Of a DNA stretch of 64,000 bases, positions 43,813 through 51,877 are shown piece after piece. The notes under the pieces were generated by a model. It was not told the origin of the DNA. It saw nothing but the letters and a program-made list of their open reading frames with translations, and made no database searches. The position numbers were made by a program, and so were the translations under genes. The DNA is from Acetobacterium woodii (GTDB lineage: Bacteria > Bacillota > Clostridia > Eubacteriales > Eubacteriaceae), in assembly GCA_016213825.1 (NCBI GenBank), contig JACQZP010000021.1:181109-245108 (forward strand). The letters run 5' to 3'. Every line of letters begins with the position of its first letter. Position 1 is the stretch's first letter.

Positions 43813-45312
43813 CTAATACTCGTCCCAGATCCCGTCCAGGGCATTGATCACTTTCAGATAGCGGTTGTATTTCTTTTCGTACAGATCTTTCTTTTCCAGA
43901 TTGGGAACTGCAGTAAAAGCGATTTCGACCATCACGTCCGAGGCCGCTTTGAAACTTTCATAGGCACCCGTAGCAACCCCGGCACAGATGGCGGCACCCA
44001 GAGCCCCCAGCTCGGTACATTCGGTCACTTCGATGGGTAGCTGCAGAATGTCAGCAAACATCTGCACCCAAACCCGGGATTTGGCGACCCCACCGGCAAT
44101 CCGAATACTCTTGGGTGCTTCCCGATAGTTTAGCAATTTTTCAATATGATACTTATGACTGAAAACAATCCCTTCATAAACGGCACGCAGCATGTTGTCG
44201 CGGTTATGATAGCTGGACAGTCCCACAAAACAGGCCTTGGCATTGATGTTGACATTGCTGGCATAGAGAAACGGCAAGAACACCACCCCGCAATCTTCAT
44301 CGGATACACAATTAACACAGTTGTTGGAATACTCATAGACGTCCTGATTTTTAAGGTCAATATCCCGAAGAATTTCGGTTAGAAACCATTCCAGATTGCT
44401 GGCGGAGGTCGGACTGCCTTCCAGGATCATCCAATAGCCGGGGATGGTATAAATGGAGGTCATAAACAGATCCTTATCAACCACCGGTTTCTTGCTGATG
44501 TATTCGTTGATGCTCCAGGTACCGGCTACGACACACATTTTATCCTCATCAGTGATCCCCACCGCCATCGCCGAGGCATGAATATCCATACAACCACCGG
44601 CCACCGGAGTCCCTTCGGCCAAACCAGTCAGGGCAGCCACTTCTTTGGTGATGGTGCCACAGACTTCTCCGGAATAACGCAGTGGCGGCAATTTATCATA
44701 GATGCTTTCCAAGCCCATGTCTGCGAGCAACTCCCGATCGTATTTTACATCCCGGACATTCATCAGACTTGACCCGGACATATCGGCGATTTCCCCATAA
44801 GCTTCGCCGGTTAAGCGAAAGCGGATATAATCCTTGCACATAAAAATCCACTTGGTTTCTGCCAATACGTCCGGCCGATATTCCATAAACCATTTCAGCA
44901 GCGTGGTCGGCTGTCCCGCCCAGACACTTTGCATGGTTTTCGGCAGGATTTTTTCAAATGTCCCGTCACTCAGCCATTTGATGACAAATTCTTTCCCTCT
45001 TACATCGGTTGAGATCATCCCATTATAGGTTTGACTGCCGTCGGCTTTGACCAGATACATCCCATTACCGTGACCAGTGGCTGACAGCCCGATGATCTCA
45101 CTCCCCTGGATACCCGCTTTTTCGATGACCCCTTTGATGGCTTTGATGTTGGCCTGCCACATTTCTTCGATATTGCGCTCTGTAAACCCAGGGGCTGGCT
45201 GATACATGGCTGTTTTGGAACTGGAAATGGCGATCTCATTTCCCTTCAAATCATACAACGCCGCCTTAATCATGGTACCGCCATTGTCCAGACCCAGTAA
45301 ATATTTTCCCAT
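43813..45312 (-). CDS. FGGY-family carbohydrate kinase (L-xylulose/erythritol kinase type)
   Basis: A 499-residue FGGY kinase that phosphorylates a sugar or polyol with ATP. The ATP-site and fold motifs are YLLGLDNGGTMIKAALYD, GLSATGHGNGMYL, and the late IRIAGGVAKSRVWVQMFADI with ECTELGALGAAICAG. The pattern is nearer to LyxK/EryA-type kinases than to GlpK or XylB. It is the first gene of the polyol cluster, 290 bases after glpP and downstream of a strong terminator hairpin. RBS CTGGAGGTTGCAAA. The substrate is unresolved. Confidence 0.9.
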   Translation of the reverse strand: MGKYLLGLDNGGTMIKAALYDLKGNEIAISSSKTAMYQPAPGFTERNIEEMWQANIKAIKGVIEKAGIQGSEIIGLSATGHGNGMYLVKADGSQTYNGMISTDVRGKEFVIKWLSDGTFEKILPKTMQSVWAGQPTTLLKWFMEYRPDVLAETKWIFMCKDYIRFRLTGEAYGEIADMSGSSLMNVRDVKYDRELLADMGLESIYDKLPPLRYSGEVCGTITKEVAALTGLAEGTPVAGGCMDIHASAMAVGITDEDKMCVVAGTWSINEYISKKPVVDKDLFMTSIYTIPGYWMILEGSPTSASNLEWFLTEILRDIDLKNQDVYEYSNNCVNCVSDEDCGVVFLPFLYASNVNINAKACFVGLSSYHNRDNMLRAVYEGIVFSHKYHIEKLLNYREAPKSIRIAGGVAKSRVWVQMFADILQLPIEVTECTELGALGAAICAGVATGAYESFKAASDVMVEIAFTAVPNLEKKDLYEKKYNRYLKVINALDGIWDEY

Positions 45313-45448
45313 TTTGCAACCTCCAGTTTATCTTTTTGAATTTTAAACGATTTGATAGCGTTTTGTTTCCGGGTTAATGCGATTCGCCCCTACAAATTTT
45401 TTACATTACGGTGTGTTTAGTAACTTCCTGAATTACCCACGGTTCACT

Positions 45449-45505
45449 AAAAAAAGTCCTGCTTAATAAATGCGATACAATGCATCGCATTTATTAAGCA
45501 GGACT
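45449..45505 (-). terminator. Perfect 22-bp hairpin terminator between glpP and the kinase operon; candidate GlpP target
   Basis: A perfect 22-base inverted repeat (arms 45455-45476 and 45484-45505, starting AGTCCTGC, 7-base loop) is followed on the minus strand by a T run. It stands after glpP and about 140 bases before the kinase start. In Bacillus, GlpP prevents termination in glpD leader RNA when bound to glycerol 3-phosphate. The same role here is inference. Confidence 0.85.
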
Positions 45506-45602
45506 CACACAATTACCATCCGGCACATTTTATTTTGTTTTATTTTAAATCAATGATACCAATCAATAATACCAATCAAAAACCAATCGATTAAATATTA
45601 CC

Positions 45603-46157
45603 CTACCACAGCGACTTGTCGCTAACCGTCAAGCCTTTAAAACCGCATGCCTTGATCTTTTCCATCATTTCCCGGTCCCGAATAAAGCCACCCGCCAATA
45701 ACGGGATTTTTGCCACCGCTGTTAGTTTTTGATAACAATCCAGCGCCATAATTGCCGGCAAAAGCTCAACGCCGTCAACTCGGGAACACTCAATAATTTT
45801 CAAGGCTGTCTCAAACGATCGCGAATCATGCAGAAAAAATCGTTGAAAGGTTACCAGACCACATTGTTTAGCCATCCCCAGCTTGCCGCTGTCGGTTGAC
45901 ATTACCCCATCCACGTGGTAATAATTTTTTAGCAGTTTCATTCCCACATGGTCTTTTCCAAAACCACCCAGCAACTCCATATTGATCAGTGCCTTTTTAT
46001 CTTTAGCATGAACCAGCTTGACCAGATCCTGCAGATTGGCAATGTGGGCTTCGGTAAGCAAAATCACCTGAGCCTCACTGTTAAGGGCGATTTCCAAGTC
46101 ACCCAGCCTGCGGATGGAAGGAATAATTTGAAATTCTGAAAAATCAGTCCAACTCAT
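45603..46157 (-). CDS. glpP: Glycerol-3-phosphate responsive antiterminator GlpP
   Basis: A 184-residue GlpP-family TIM-barrel RNA-binding protein: QIIPSIRRLGDLEIALNSEA, VILLTEAHIANLQDLVKLVH, INMELLGGFGKDHVGMKLL, VDGVMSTDSGKLGMAKQCGL, VELLPAIMAL and LLAGGFIRDREMM. The family binds glycerol 3-phosphate and allows RNA polymerase to read through leader terminators. RBS GAGGAGATAAA. It is immediately upstream of a long terminator and the polyol catabolic operon, so it is the likely operon regulator and may also control its own read-through. Confidence 0.93.
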   Translation of the reverse strand: MSWTDFSEFQIIPSIRRLGDLEIALNSEAQVILLTEAHIANLQDLVKLVHAKDKKALINMELLGGFGKDHVGMKLLKNYYHVDGVMSTDSGKLGMAKQCGLVTFQRFFLHDSRSFETALKIIECSRVDGVELLPAIMALDCYQKLTAVAKIPLLAGGFIRDREMMEKIKACGFKGLTVSDKSLW

Positions 46158-46248
46158 TTTATCTCCTCATTGACTAGATCATAGCATAATGGAAATGAAA
46201 TCGTCAACATTTTTTTAAACAGCAATTTATCATGTAAAAGCGTGATAG

Positions 46249-47106
46249 CTACTTATCTTTTAAAAACTCACCGACAATGGTTTTATAAATAAGGGGCTGT
46301 TCAATATGATGCAAATGTGCTGAGCTGGGAATCACCGCCATTGATCCCTGGGGAAATTCCATTTGAAAATCTTTCACCATTTTAACACCGGCTTCATCAT
46401 TGTCCCCACAGGTCAGCAGCACCGGCACGGGGATTTCATGAAGCCGGGGCATCAGGTCAAACCGCTTTAGTTTGCCGTTGACGCTGAACTCGCTGGGTCC
46501 CCACATGGTTAAATAAACATCCATATTCAATTTACCGAAAGAATCCATCACGCTATCCGGCCAGGGATCCAGACGACAGAGGTAATTTCCATAATAGACC
46601 TCGGCTGCCTTCTCATAGGCTTCGCCAAATTCCTGATTTTTTTCGGCTTCAACGATGATCTTTTGAATGACTTCCGGGAGATTTGAGATATTCTCCATGG
46701 CACATTCCTCCCACAATGGGGTGCTCAAATAGGGAGCCGAAAGAATCAACGCTTTGACAAACTGCGGCCGCTTGTCCAACATATAGGCAGCAATCAGACC
46801 ACACCCCCAGGAAAGTCCCAGCAAAATCACTTCACTGAGCTGCAAACCCTGAATGACGGCATCCAGCTCAGAAACAAAGTATGCCAGGGAATAATCGTCA
46901 TGATCATTCGCTTTTTCAGATTTTCCGCTGCCCAGTTGATCATAAAAATAAACCGGTCGCCCTTCGCTGAAGTCGGCAATCGTATCCGGGATGCTCAAAA
47001 AACCCGGTCCGCCGTGAACCACTAGCAGGGGTGTTTGCTGCGACGCTTCTCCATAAACCGAATACCAGATTTTCTTTCCTTGATAGTTAATATAATCTTC
47101 TCTCAT
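46249..47106 (-). CDS. Proline-iminopeptidase-family alpha/beta hydrolase
   Basis: A 285-residue S33-family hydrolase. The oxyanion region HGGPG (31-35), YDQLGSGKS, the nucleophile elbow GLSWGCG with Ser99, and a late GDNDEAG and SAHLHHIEQP supply the triad Asp and His. The family includes proline iminopeptidase and related amidases or esterases. No signal peptide; cytoplasmic. RBS TAAGGAGAATT. It is 92 bases upstream of glpP in the same direction and is probably unrelated to the polyol genes. Confidence 0.88.
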   Translation of the reverse strand: MREDYINYQGKKIWYSVYGEASQQTPLLVVHGGPGFLSIPDTIADFSEGRPVYFYDQLGSGKSEKANDHDDYSLAYFVSELDAVIQGLQLSEVILLGLSWGCGLIAAYMLDKRPQFVKALILSAPYLSTPLWEECAMENISNLPEVIQKIIVEAEKNQEFGEAYEKAAEVYYGNYLCRLDPWPDSVMDSFGKLNMDVYLTMWGPSEFSVNGKLKRFDLMPRLHEIPVPVLLTCGDNDEAGVKMVKDFQMEFPQGSMAVIPSSAHLHHIEQPLIYKTIVGEFLKDK

Positions 47107-47171
47107 ATTGAATTCTCCTTATTTATCTAAATTGAAGGTTATTTAAAACCTAATAAAAATTGAACATTATT

Positions 47172-47220
47172 TGCTTTTCGTGCGAATCTGAACGGAAAGC
47201 TCACGGCACTTTCGTATTAG
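47172..47220. repeat. Palindromic repeat family A, arm fragment
   Basis: CTTTTCGTGCGAATC and GGAAAGCTCACGGCACTTTCG match the right-hand arm of complete copies. The remainder of the 47107-47399 gap is AT-rich, without a gene. Confidence 0.65.
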
Positions 47221-47399
47221 ACTTCACATTACCCCATTTTATATTAAATTAACAAACGTGATAATAAAATTAAGCTACTAAATGGCGTATTTTTAACCAT
47301 TTTCATTCTACGCCTTTACAAGATCCTAAAAAAGTTATAGATTATCATTAATGTTTAATCCAAACGATCATTTTATAATTAATTTAAGAGGTGTAAATT

Positions 47400-47705
47400 A
47401 TGAGCCGTTCCTACGACGATAACGATTCTCGCCGCCACGATCATCACCATGGTCTGGTTGGCAGCATATTGGATTTTGTAGAAGACGAAGATGCCCTGAA
47501 AATGAGCAAAAATCAGCCCCAGGCTGCCATACAAACGGACACCATGGTTTGCAGTCACTGTAAAACAGTGATTCCCGCCCATTCTAAGTTCTGCCCGGAA
47601 TGCGGTTTCAAACAGACGGATGCCCTGCACTGTACCAACTGCGGTTCAACCCTGGCCGCTGATTCAAAATTCTGCTTAAACTGTGGGCAGAAAGTCAGCC
47701 AGTAA
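47400..47705 (+). CDS. Small protein with two zinc ribbons
   Basis: A 101-residue protein. The N-terminal 45 residues are polar, with DSRRHDHHHG. Two C-terminal zinc ribbons follow (CSHCKTVIPAHSKFCPECG and CTNCGSTLAADSKFCLNCG). Double zinc ribbons of this kind occur in many Bacillota proteins as structural or RNA/protein-binding modules. RBS AGAGGTG. It stands alone and its role is unknown. Confidence 0.8.
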   Translation: MSRSYDDNDSRRHDHHHGLVGSILDFVEDEDALKMSKNQPQAAIQTDTMVCSHCKTVIPAHSKFCPECGFKQTDALHCTNCGSTLAADSKFCLNCGQKVSQ

Positions 47706-47843
47706 ATTCCCAAACTCCAAAAGGCTTCTATCAAAAGCGTTAAACAAAAAGTTGTAATTCGAGCAGATCTGGGAATGCCATTGCGCACTTCTCAGGTCTT
47801 ATTTCTGTTTCCCAGAATTGCCAGCTGATCGGTCCGTGCTGTT

Positions 47844-48317
47844 TCAGGTTCGCAGCGTCGCCACGATCCGATCGGTATTCAGCAACAGATCCAACGCATC
47901 CAGCGGGCTGTTTACCACAATATCCGCCGCCAGCAAAGACTTCACACAGCAGCCCTCTTTTCCCATCACCACAATCGATAAGCGACTTTCGGCAAACATT
48001 TCCCAATCATTATTGCCATTGCCAATCGCCAGATTGGTCGTTCCACCGAGCTTCTCAACAAAAGCCTTTTTCTTTTGGGAAATATTATCTTTTGAAAAAA
48101 TTTCGATGGTTAGCGGCAGTTCCCCGCATTGCTCCTGTACCAGACCAAAGGTATCCGCGGTGAGAATATGCACAGCCACTCCCCGCTCCGCTAACGCCAC
48201 CAGTCTTTTTTTAAGCCCATCAACCAGATAGCCGTCTACTGCCAGGGTACCATTGTAATCAAAGGTCACATGCTCCACGATGATGGGCTCGTGCCCGGGA
48301 ATTTCCAGATTTATCAT
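47844..48317 (-). CDS. HAD-superfamily phosphatase, soluble P-type-ATPase-like
   Basis: A 157-residue HAD protein. Motif I is VTFDYNGTLAVDG, with Asn where Asp or Thr is usual (DxNGT). Motif II is HILTADT, and motif IV region IGNGNNDWEMF has the acidic and Asn residues. This compact form resembles the free phosphorylation domain of P-type ATPases found in many anaerobes. Start set at ATG 48317 behind GAGGTAACT. A longer frame to 48401 only reads through a palindromic repeat. Substrate unknown. Confidence 0.85.
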   Translation of the reverse strand: MINLEIPGHEPIIVEHVTFDYNGTLAVDGYLVDGLKKRLVALAERGVAVHILTADTFGLVQEQCGELPLTIEIFSKDNISQKKKAFVEKLGGTTNLAIGNGNNDWEMFAESRLSIVVMGKEGCCVKSLLAADIVVNSPLDALDLLLNTDRIVATLRT

Positions 48318-48356
48318 AGTTACCTCACTGTTTATTTTTTTATTATTATTTCTAAA

Positions 48357-48528
48357 TAGGTAATTGCGAAAGTGCCGTGAGCTTTGTGCCCAGTTTCGCA
48401 CAAAACAATTTCTACACTGTACGGCGGACAGTTCGCTGAACTGTTCGCCTACACGTTACAAAATTGTTTGTGGAAACTGCACCCAAAGCAACCATTGTTC
48501 GATTTTTTTTAATTTCGTAATTACCTAT
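48357..48528. repeat. Palindromic repeat family A, complete copy (forward)
   Basis: Ends TAGGTAATTGCGAAAGTGCC and GTAATTACCTA. Core ACACTGTACGGCGG, hairpin ACAGTTC-GCT-GAACTGT, TTCGCCTACACGTTAC. It flanks the Yip1 gene opposite an inverted copy at 49203. Confidence 0.9.
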
Positions 48529-48580
48529 ATTTCTAAATAAAAGTCAACTAAGCCAATACCTCATTCGGTGATTTTATATC

Positions 48581-49177
48581 CTATGAAACGATCAGGTAAA
48601 TAATAAACAATGGGATCATTTTGATTAAAAACTGCAAATACAAAACCGACGCCTTTTTATAGGAGACATCATAAACCTTGGCAAAGCCCACAATCAGCAG
48701 GTAGATCCCCCAAATATTGAAAATATTCAAAAAATTATAGATGAGCAACGAGACAAAATGAAAGTTCTCAAACTGGAACAGCCCAATGGTTTGAGGAAAG
48801 ATCAGAAAAATCACCCCTTCCACCAGCGCCGGAAAACTGGCCAATGCCAGGATATAAAAAGCCTGCTTTCTCGTGCCGGTGCCGCCCATTTTTTTCATAA
48901 TCAGATTAAAAACAACGGTTTGGATGAGTATCAGTAAATAGACACTAAAGCTGCCCATCAGCATCGAAAACAGCATGATGGTGCTCGAGATGACCGGGGC
49001 TTCTGGATTGAACATTTCATAGATGGTGGTATGATAAAACAAATTGGCCACTACGATACCATCAACAATCCCGATCAAAATCAGAATGATCATTGGGCCG
49101 ACAATTGAGATTTCCCGATTTCTCACGCTTTCAAAAAACTGCTTTGGATGGATGATTAAATCGATTATATTTCTCAT
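48581..49177 (-). CDS. Yip1-family membrane protein
   Basis: A 198-residue membrane protein with about five hydrophobic segments. The short N-terminal IIHPKQFFESVRNREIS before the first helix is typical of bacterial Yip1-domain proteins. A loop KKMGGTGTRKQAFYILALAS also matches the family. Function in bacteria is unknown. Start at ATG 49177 behind GGGAGAAGAA; a four-codon extension is less likely. It is bracketed by inverted copies of a palindromic repeat. Confidence 0.8.
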   Translation of the reverse strand: MRNIIDLIIHPKQFFESVRNREISIVGPMIILILIGIVDGIVVANLFYHTTIYEMFNPEAPVISSTIMLFSMLMGSFSVYLLILIQTVVFNLIMKKMGGTGTRKQAFYILALASFPALVEGVIFLIFPQTIGLFQFENFHFVSLLIYNFLNIFNIWGIYLLIVGFAKVYDVSYKKASVLYLQFLIKMIPLFIIYLIVS

Positions 49178-49202
49178 TTCTTCTCCCATTCACTTCAATT
49201 CA

Positions 49203-49373
49203 TAGGCAATTGCGAAATGCATAAACGACGAACACTGGTTGCTTTGCGTTTAGTTTCCACAAACAATTTTGTAACGTGTAGGCGAACAGTTCATCGAACT
49301 GTCCACCGTACAGTGTAGAAATTGCTTCGTGCGAAACTGGACACAAAGCTCACGGTACTTTCGCAATTACCTA
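49203..49373. repeat. Palindromic repeat family A, complete copy (reverse)
   Basis: Ends TAGGCAATTGCGAAATGC and CTTTCGCAATTACCT. Core GTAACGTGTAGGCG, hairpin ACAGTTC-ATC-GAACTGT, CACCGTACAGTGTAG. In the opposite orientation to the copy at 48357. Confidence 0.9.
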
Positions 49374-49405
49374 ACTTCAATTCAAATTTCTTTTCAGATC
49401 TCTTT

Positions 49406-51397
49406 TTAGTCTGATTCTAAAACAATCACTGTCGCTGTTTTTTTTCGGCAATCCTTTTTCAGTCGGTTACACAAAACCTTACAAGCGGCCGGACTGAGTC
49501 CCTTGGGTGGGGTGTTGACAATCATCAGTTTGGGTTGACGGATTCGGGCCATGCCATATTCCAGCCGAATGTACTCGGCATCGGTGAGGTCTGTGATCCG
49601 GGTTTTAAGTTTATCCTGTAACCCCATCATTTTAGCCACCTCATTCAGGTTAACCCGGTTCTCCCGGAAATGGAGCAACAAAGCGATTAGGACCGTGTTT
49701 ACCCGGGTTTTCGAATAACGCAGATGCGGTTTCTCAAAAATAATGGCATATTCCTGTTTGCGCAATCGCTTTAACTGTTCCTGTTTACTACTGGTAAAGG
49801 TTTTTCGGTTAAAGATCAACCGTTCATTGGGCTCCAAATTCAGGCCAGTGATTTTTTTAAGAAATGCATTTTTTTCATTTTGAGTACCAAAAGACTTTTC
49901 TTTATAGCCGTTCTTTTCGATCGCAAAGACCCGCTTACCGCTCTTTCTGATCTGTAACAGTGAGAAATCCCGGTAGCTGTCCAACGATTCGCCAGATTTT
50001 TTAAAGACATCCAACATCGCCAGCGTCATCTCATTGACCAGGGCAAAATCTTCCAGCGTGAACAATCCGCTTTTTTTATTGACCAGTTCTAACGCTCCAA
50101 ACACTTCCGTTTCATCAATACCCAGCGGAACCGCTATTTCCGAGGTGATCGTGATGCCCATCGCCCGATCAACGCCATTAAAATGAAGCTGATACTGTTT
50201 GGAATCCCTGATAAAAAGGGGCAAACCATCGAAAACACACTGCGCCGCAATACCATATCCAGCTCTCAGTTTCAGTTGGTACAAATCCTCTGCTCCCGGG
50301 CTTTTGATAATCAGCGGATAGATATATTCGCCTTTATCATCCTTATCTTTTAACCAGATAATCGCCGCCTGGGCTTCGGTTACCATTAGCATCTCATCCA
50401 GGGTGGTGCTGAAAAGCCGGGGTAATGAAGTAATTTCTTTGAGTTTTTCCTGAAAATTTGCCATACACTCATCATGGGTCAATCGTTTTTCAGCGGTATA
50501 GTCCTTAAAAATCCGGGATCTCAGTTGGCTGGTGGTTTCCCGAATCACCCGGGTACCTTCCAGATTTCCAAATTCGTCAAAATTCACTTCTTCAAAACCG
50601 TGGATGTTTAGAATCCGTTGCGCTGCATAGCGGTTCAATGGTGCAGTCCGGCTGATGTAAGAAACATAACTGGCTTTTCGGGTAGGATCATTGGCGTGGA
50701 CAATATATTCAAACCGATCCGTTTTGAGGGCTTCTTTTTGAGTTTCAGTCATGGTGTACCAGCAATAGGGCTGGGCGTTGACGCAATAGGCATTGGTATT
50801 TTCTTCCAAACGGTTGATATACACATAGGTGGCCAGATTTCCGCCTTTGGAATGGCCCAGAATGTTGCGCTCGCCTAAAATTCCTTCCATCTGACGGTCA
50901 TAAAAGGCCATCGCCTTGTGATGATGCGTGGTGACAACGCCTAATGAAGCGATCAAACAACCAGCCCAATCCAATATGATGCTGGACGGATACATCTGCT
51001 CGCACCCGCTGAAAGACACGGCCGCGTTATTTTCGCTATCTTCAAAGGCAAGTGCCACAAAACTGGTTTTATTTTTATCGGCAGTATTACCGAATTGACC
51101 ATAATTATCATTCATATATCCGGTGATGACAACATCAGCCAGGTTTTCACTGGAGGCATAAATCCGTCGGAAATGAGCCTGCCTGAGCCGGGCCACTTTC
51201 CGGCCATTTTGAGACCGGCTGATAAACCCCGGAAAAACCGAATAACCACATTGATCCATGAGATCGATGTACTCGTCCAGCTTCATCGGTGTTTTTCTGG
51301 TAATCCGGTTTTTGTATTCAGGTGGCAGATGAAAATAGACCATTTCAAGCAATAAATATTTTTCCACGTCTAGCAAGTTGCTCATTTTCAGACTCAT
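49406..51397 (-). CDS. Mbeg1-like hydrolase / GAF / degenerate ABC-ATPase fusion
   Basis: A 664-residue three-part protein. Residues 1-300 are a Mbeg1/DUF2974-like lipase fold with nucleophile elbow GHSKGGN (Ser183). Residues about 325-475 are a GAF-type sensor (SEIAVPLGIDETEVFGALEL). The rest aligns with a FtsE-like ABC ATPase, but the catalytic motifs are lost: no Walker A, signature LTDAE for LSGGE, LMIVNTPP for Walker B and LESD for the H-loop. Start at ATG 51397 behind AAGGGGACATTCG. Cytoplasmic. The function is unknown; the fusion suggests a hydrolase controlled by a small ligand. The pseudo-ATPase reading is by eye. Confidence 0.75.
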   Translation of the reverse strand: MSLKMSNLLDVEKYLLLEMVYFHLPPEYKNRITRKTPMKLDEYIDLMDQCGYSVFPGFISRSQNGRKVARLRQAHFRRIYASSENLADVVITGYMNDNYGQFGNTADKNKTSFVALAFEDSENNAAVSFSGCEQMYPSSIILDWAGCLIASLGVVTTHHHKAMAFYDRQMEGILGERNILGHSKGGNLATYVYINRLEENTNAYCVNAQPYCWYTMTETQKEALKTDRFEYIVHANDPTRKASYVSYISRTAPLNRYAAQRILNIHGFEEVNFDEFGNLEGTRVIRETTSQLRSRIFKDYTAEKRLTHDECMANFQEKLKEITSLPRLFSTTLDEMLMVTEAQAAIIWLKDKDDKGEYIYPLIIKSPGAEDLYQLKLRAGYGIAAQCVFDGLPLFIRDSKQYQLHFNGVDRAMGITITSEIAVPLGIDETEVFGALELVNKKSGLFTLEDFALVNEMTLAMLDVFKKSGESLDSYRDFSLLQIRKSGKRVFAIEKNGYKEKSFGTQNEKNAFLKKITGLNLEPNERLIFNRKTFTSSKQEQLKRLRKQEYAIIFEKPHLRYSKTRVNTVLIALLLHFRENRVNLNEVAKMMGLQDKLKTRITDLTDAEYIRLEYGMARIRQPKLMIVNTPPKGLSPAACKVLCNRLKKDCRKKTATVIVLESD

Positions 51398-51590
51398 CGA
51401 ATGTCCCCTTTTCTTTTTGTATAATAATGAGGTAATCACAAAAGCTTCGTGCACATTCCGATCCATTTCGCAAATACCTGTCTATAATGAGAAATCATAT
51501 CATAATAATTTGTAAAATAAAAGAATCGGAAACATTTATGGCAACTTTACTGGTAATTTTTTTTAAAAATTTGATATTTTTGTATTTCTC

Positions 51591-51632
51591 GTTGCATTTG
51601 CAACAGTCATTTAGAAAATAGTGTAGTATGAT
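51591..51632 (+). promoter_or_regulatory. Candidate CRP/FNR-type operator and promoter of hcp
   Basis: Perfect inverted repeat GTTGCA-TT-TGCAAC at 51591-51604. A -10-like TATGAT lies at 51627-51632, without a good -35. The repeat centre would be near -41, the class II activator position. HcpR, a CRP/FNR-family regulator, controls hcp in related anaerobes. The rest of the 51398-51877 gap is a long AT-rich leader with no gene. Confidence 0.4.
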
Positions 51633-51877
51633 TACGTCATCGTTAAGTTAGAACGACAAAACGTCGCAGCAAACAATAATTCCCGATAAATGAAATTTTT
51701 ATCAGATGAATACGATTAACACGAAAAGAATTGATTTAAAAAAAGAGGTAAAATGGTTTAACCCGCTTTTAAAAGGGTAATTCAATAGTAGTTATGTTTA
51801 TTTACACTGGTTATTTCCTGTCAAGGACAGGTTATACATAAATCTATAAAAAAATATTTTACGAGAGAGGTAAAAAG

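Noticed and set aside
48318..48401. Longer start for the HAD phosphatase
   Set aside because: The extension is translated palindromic repeat, and a good RBS precedes ATG 48317.
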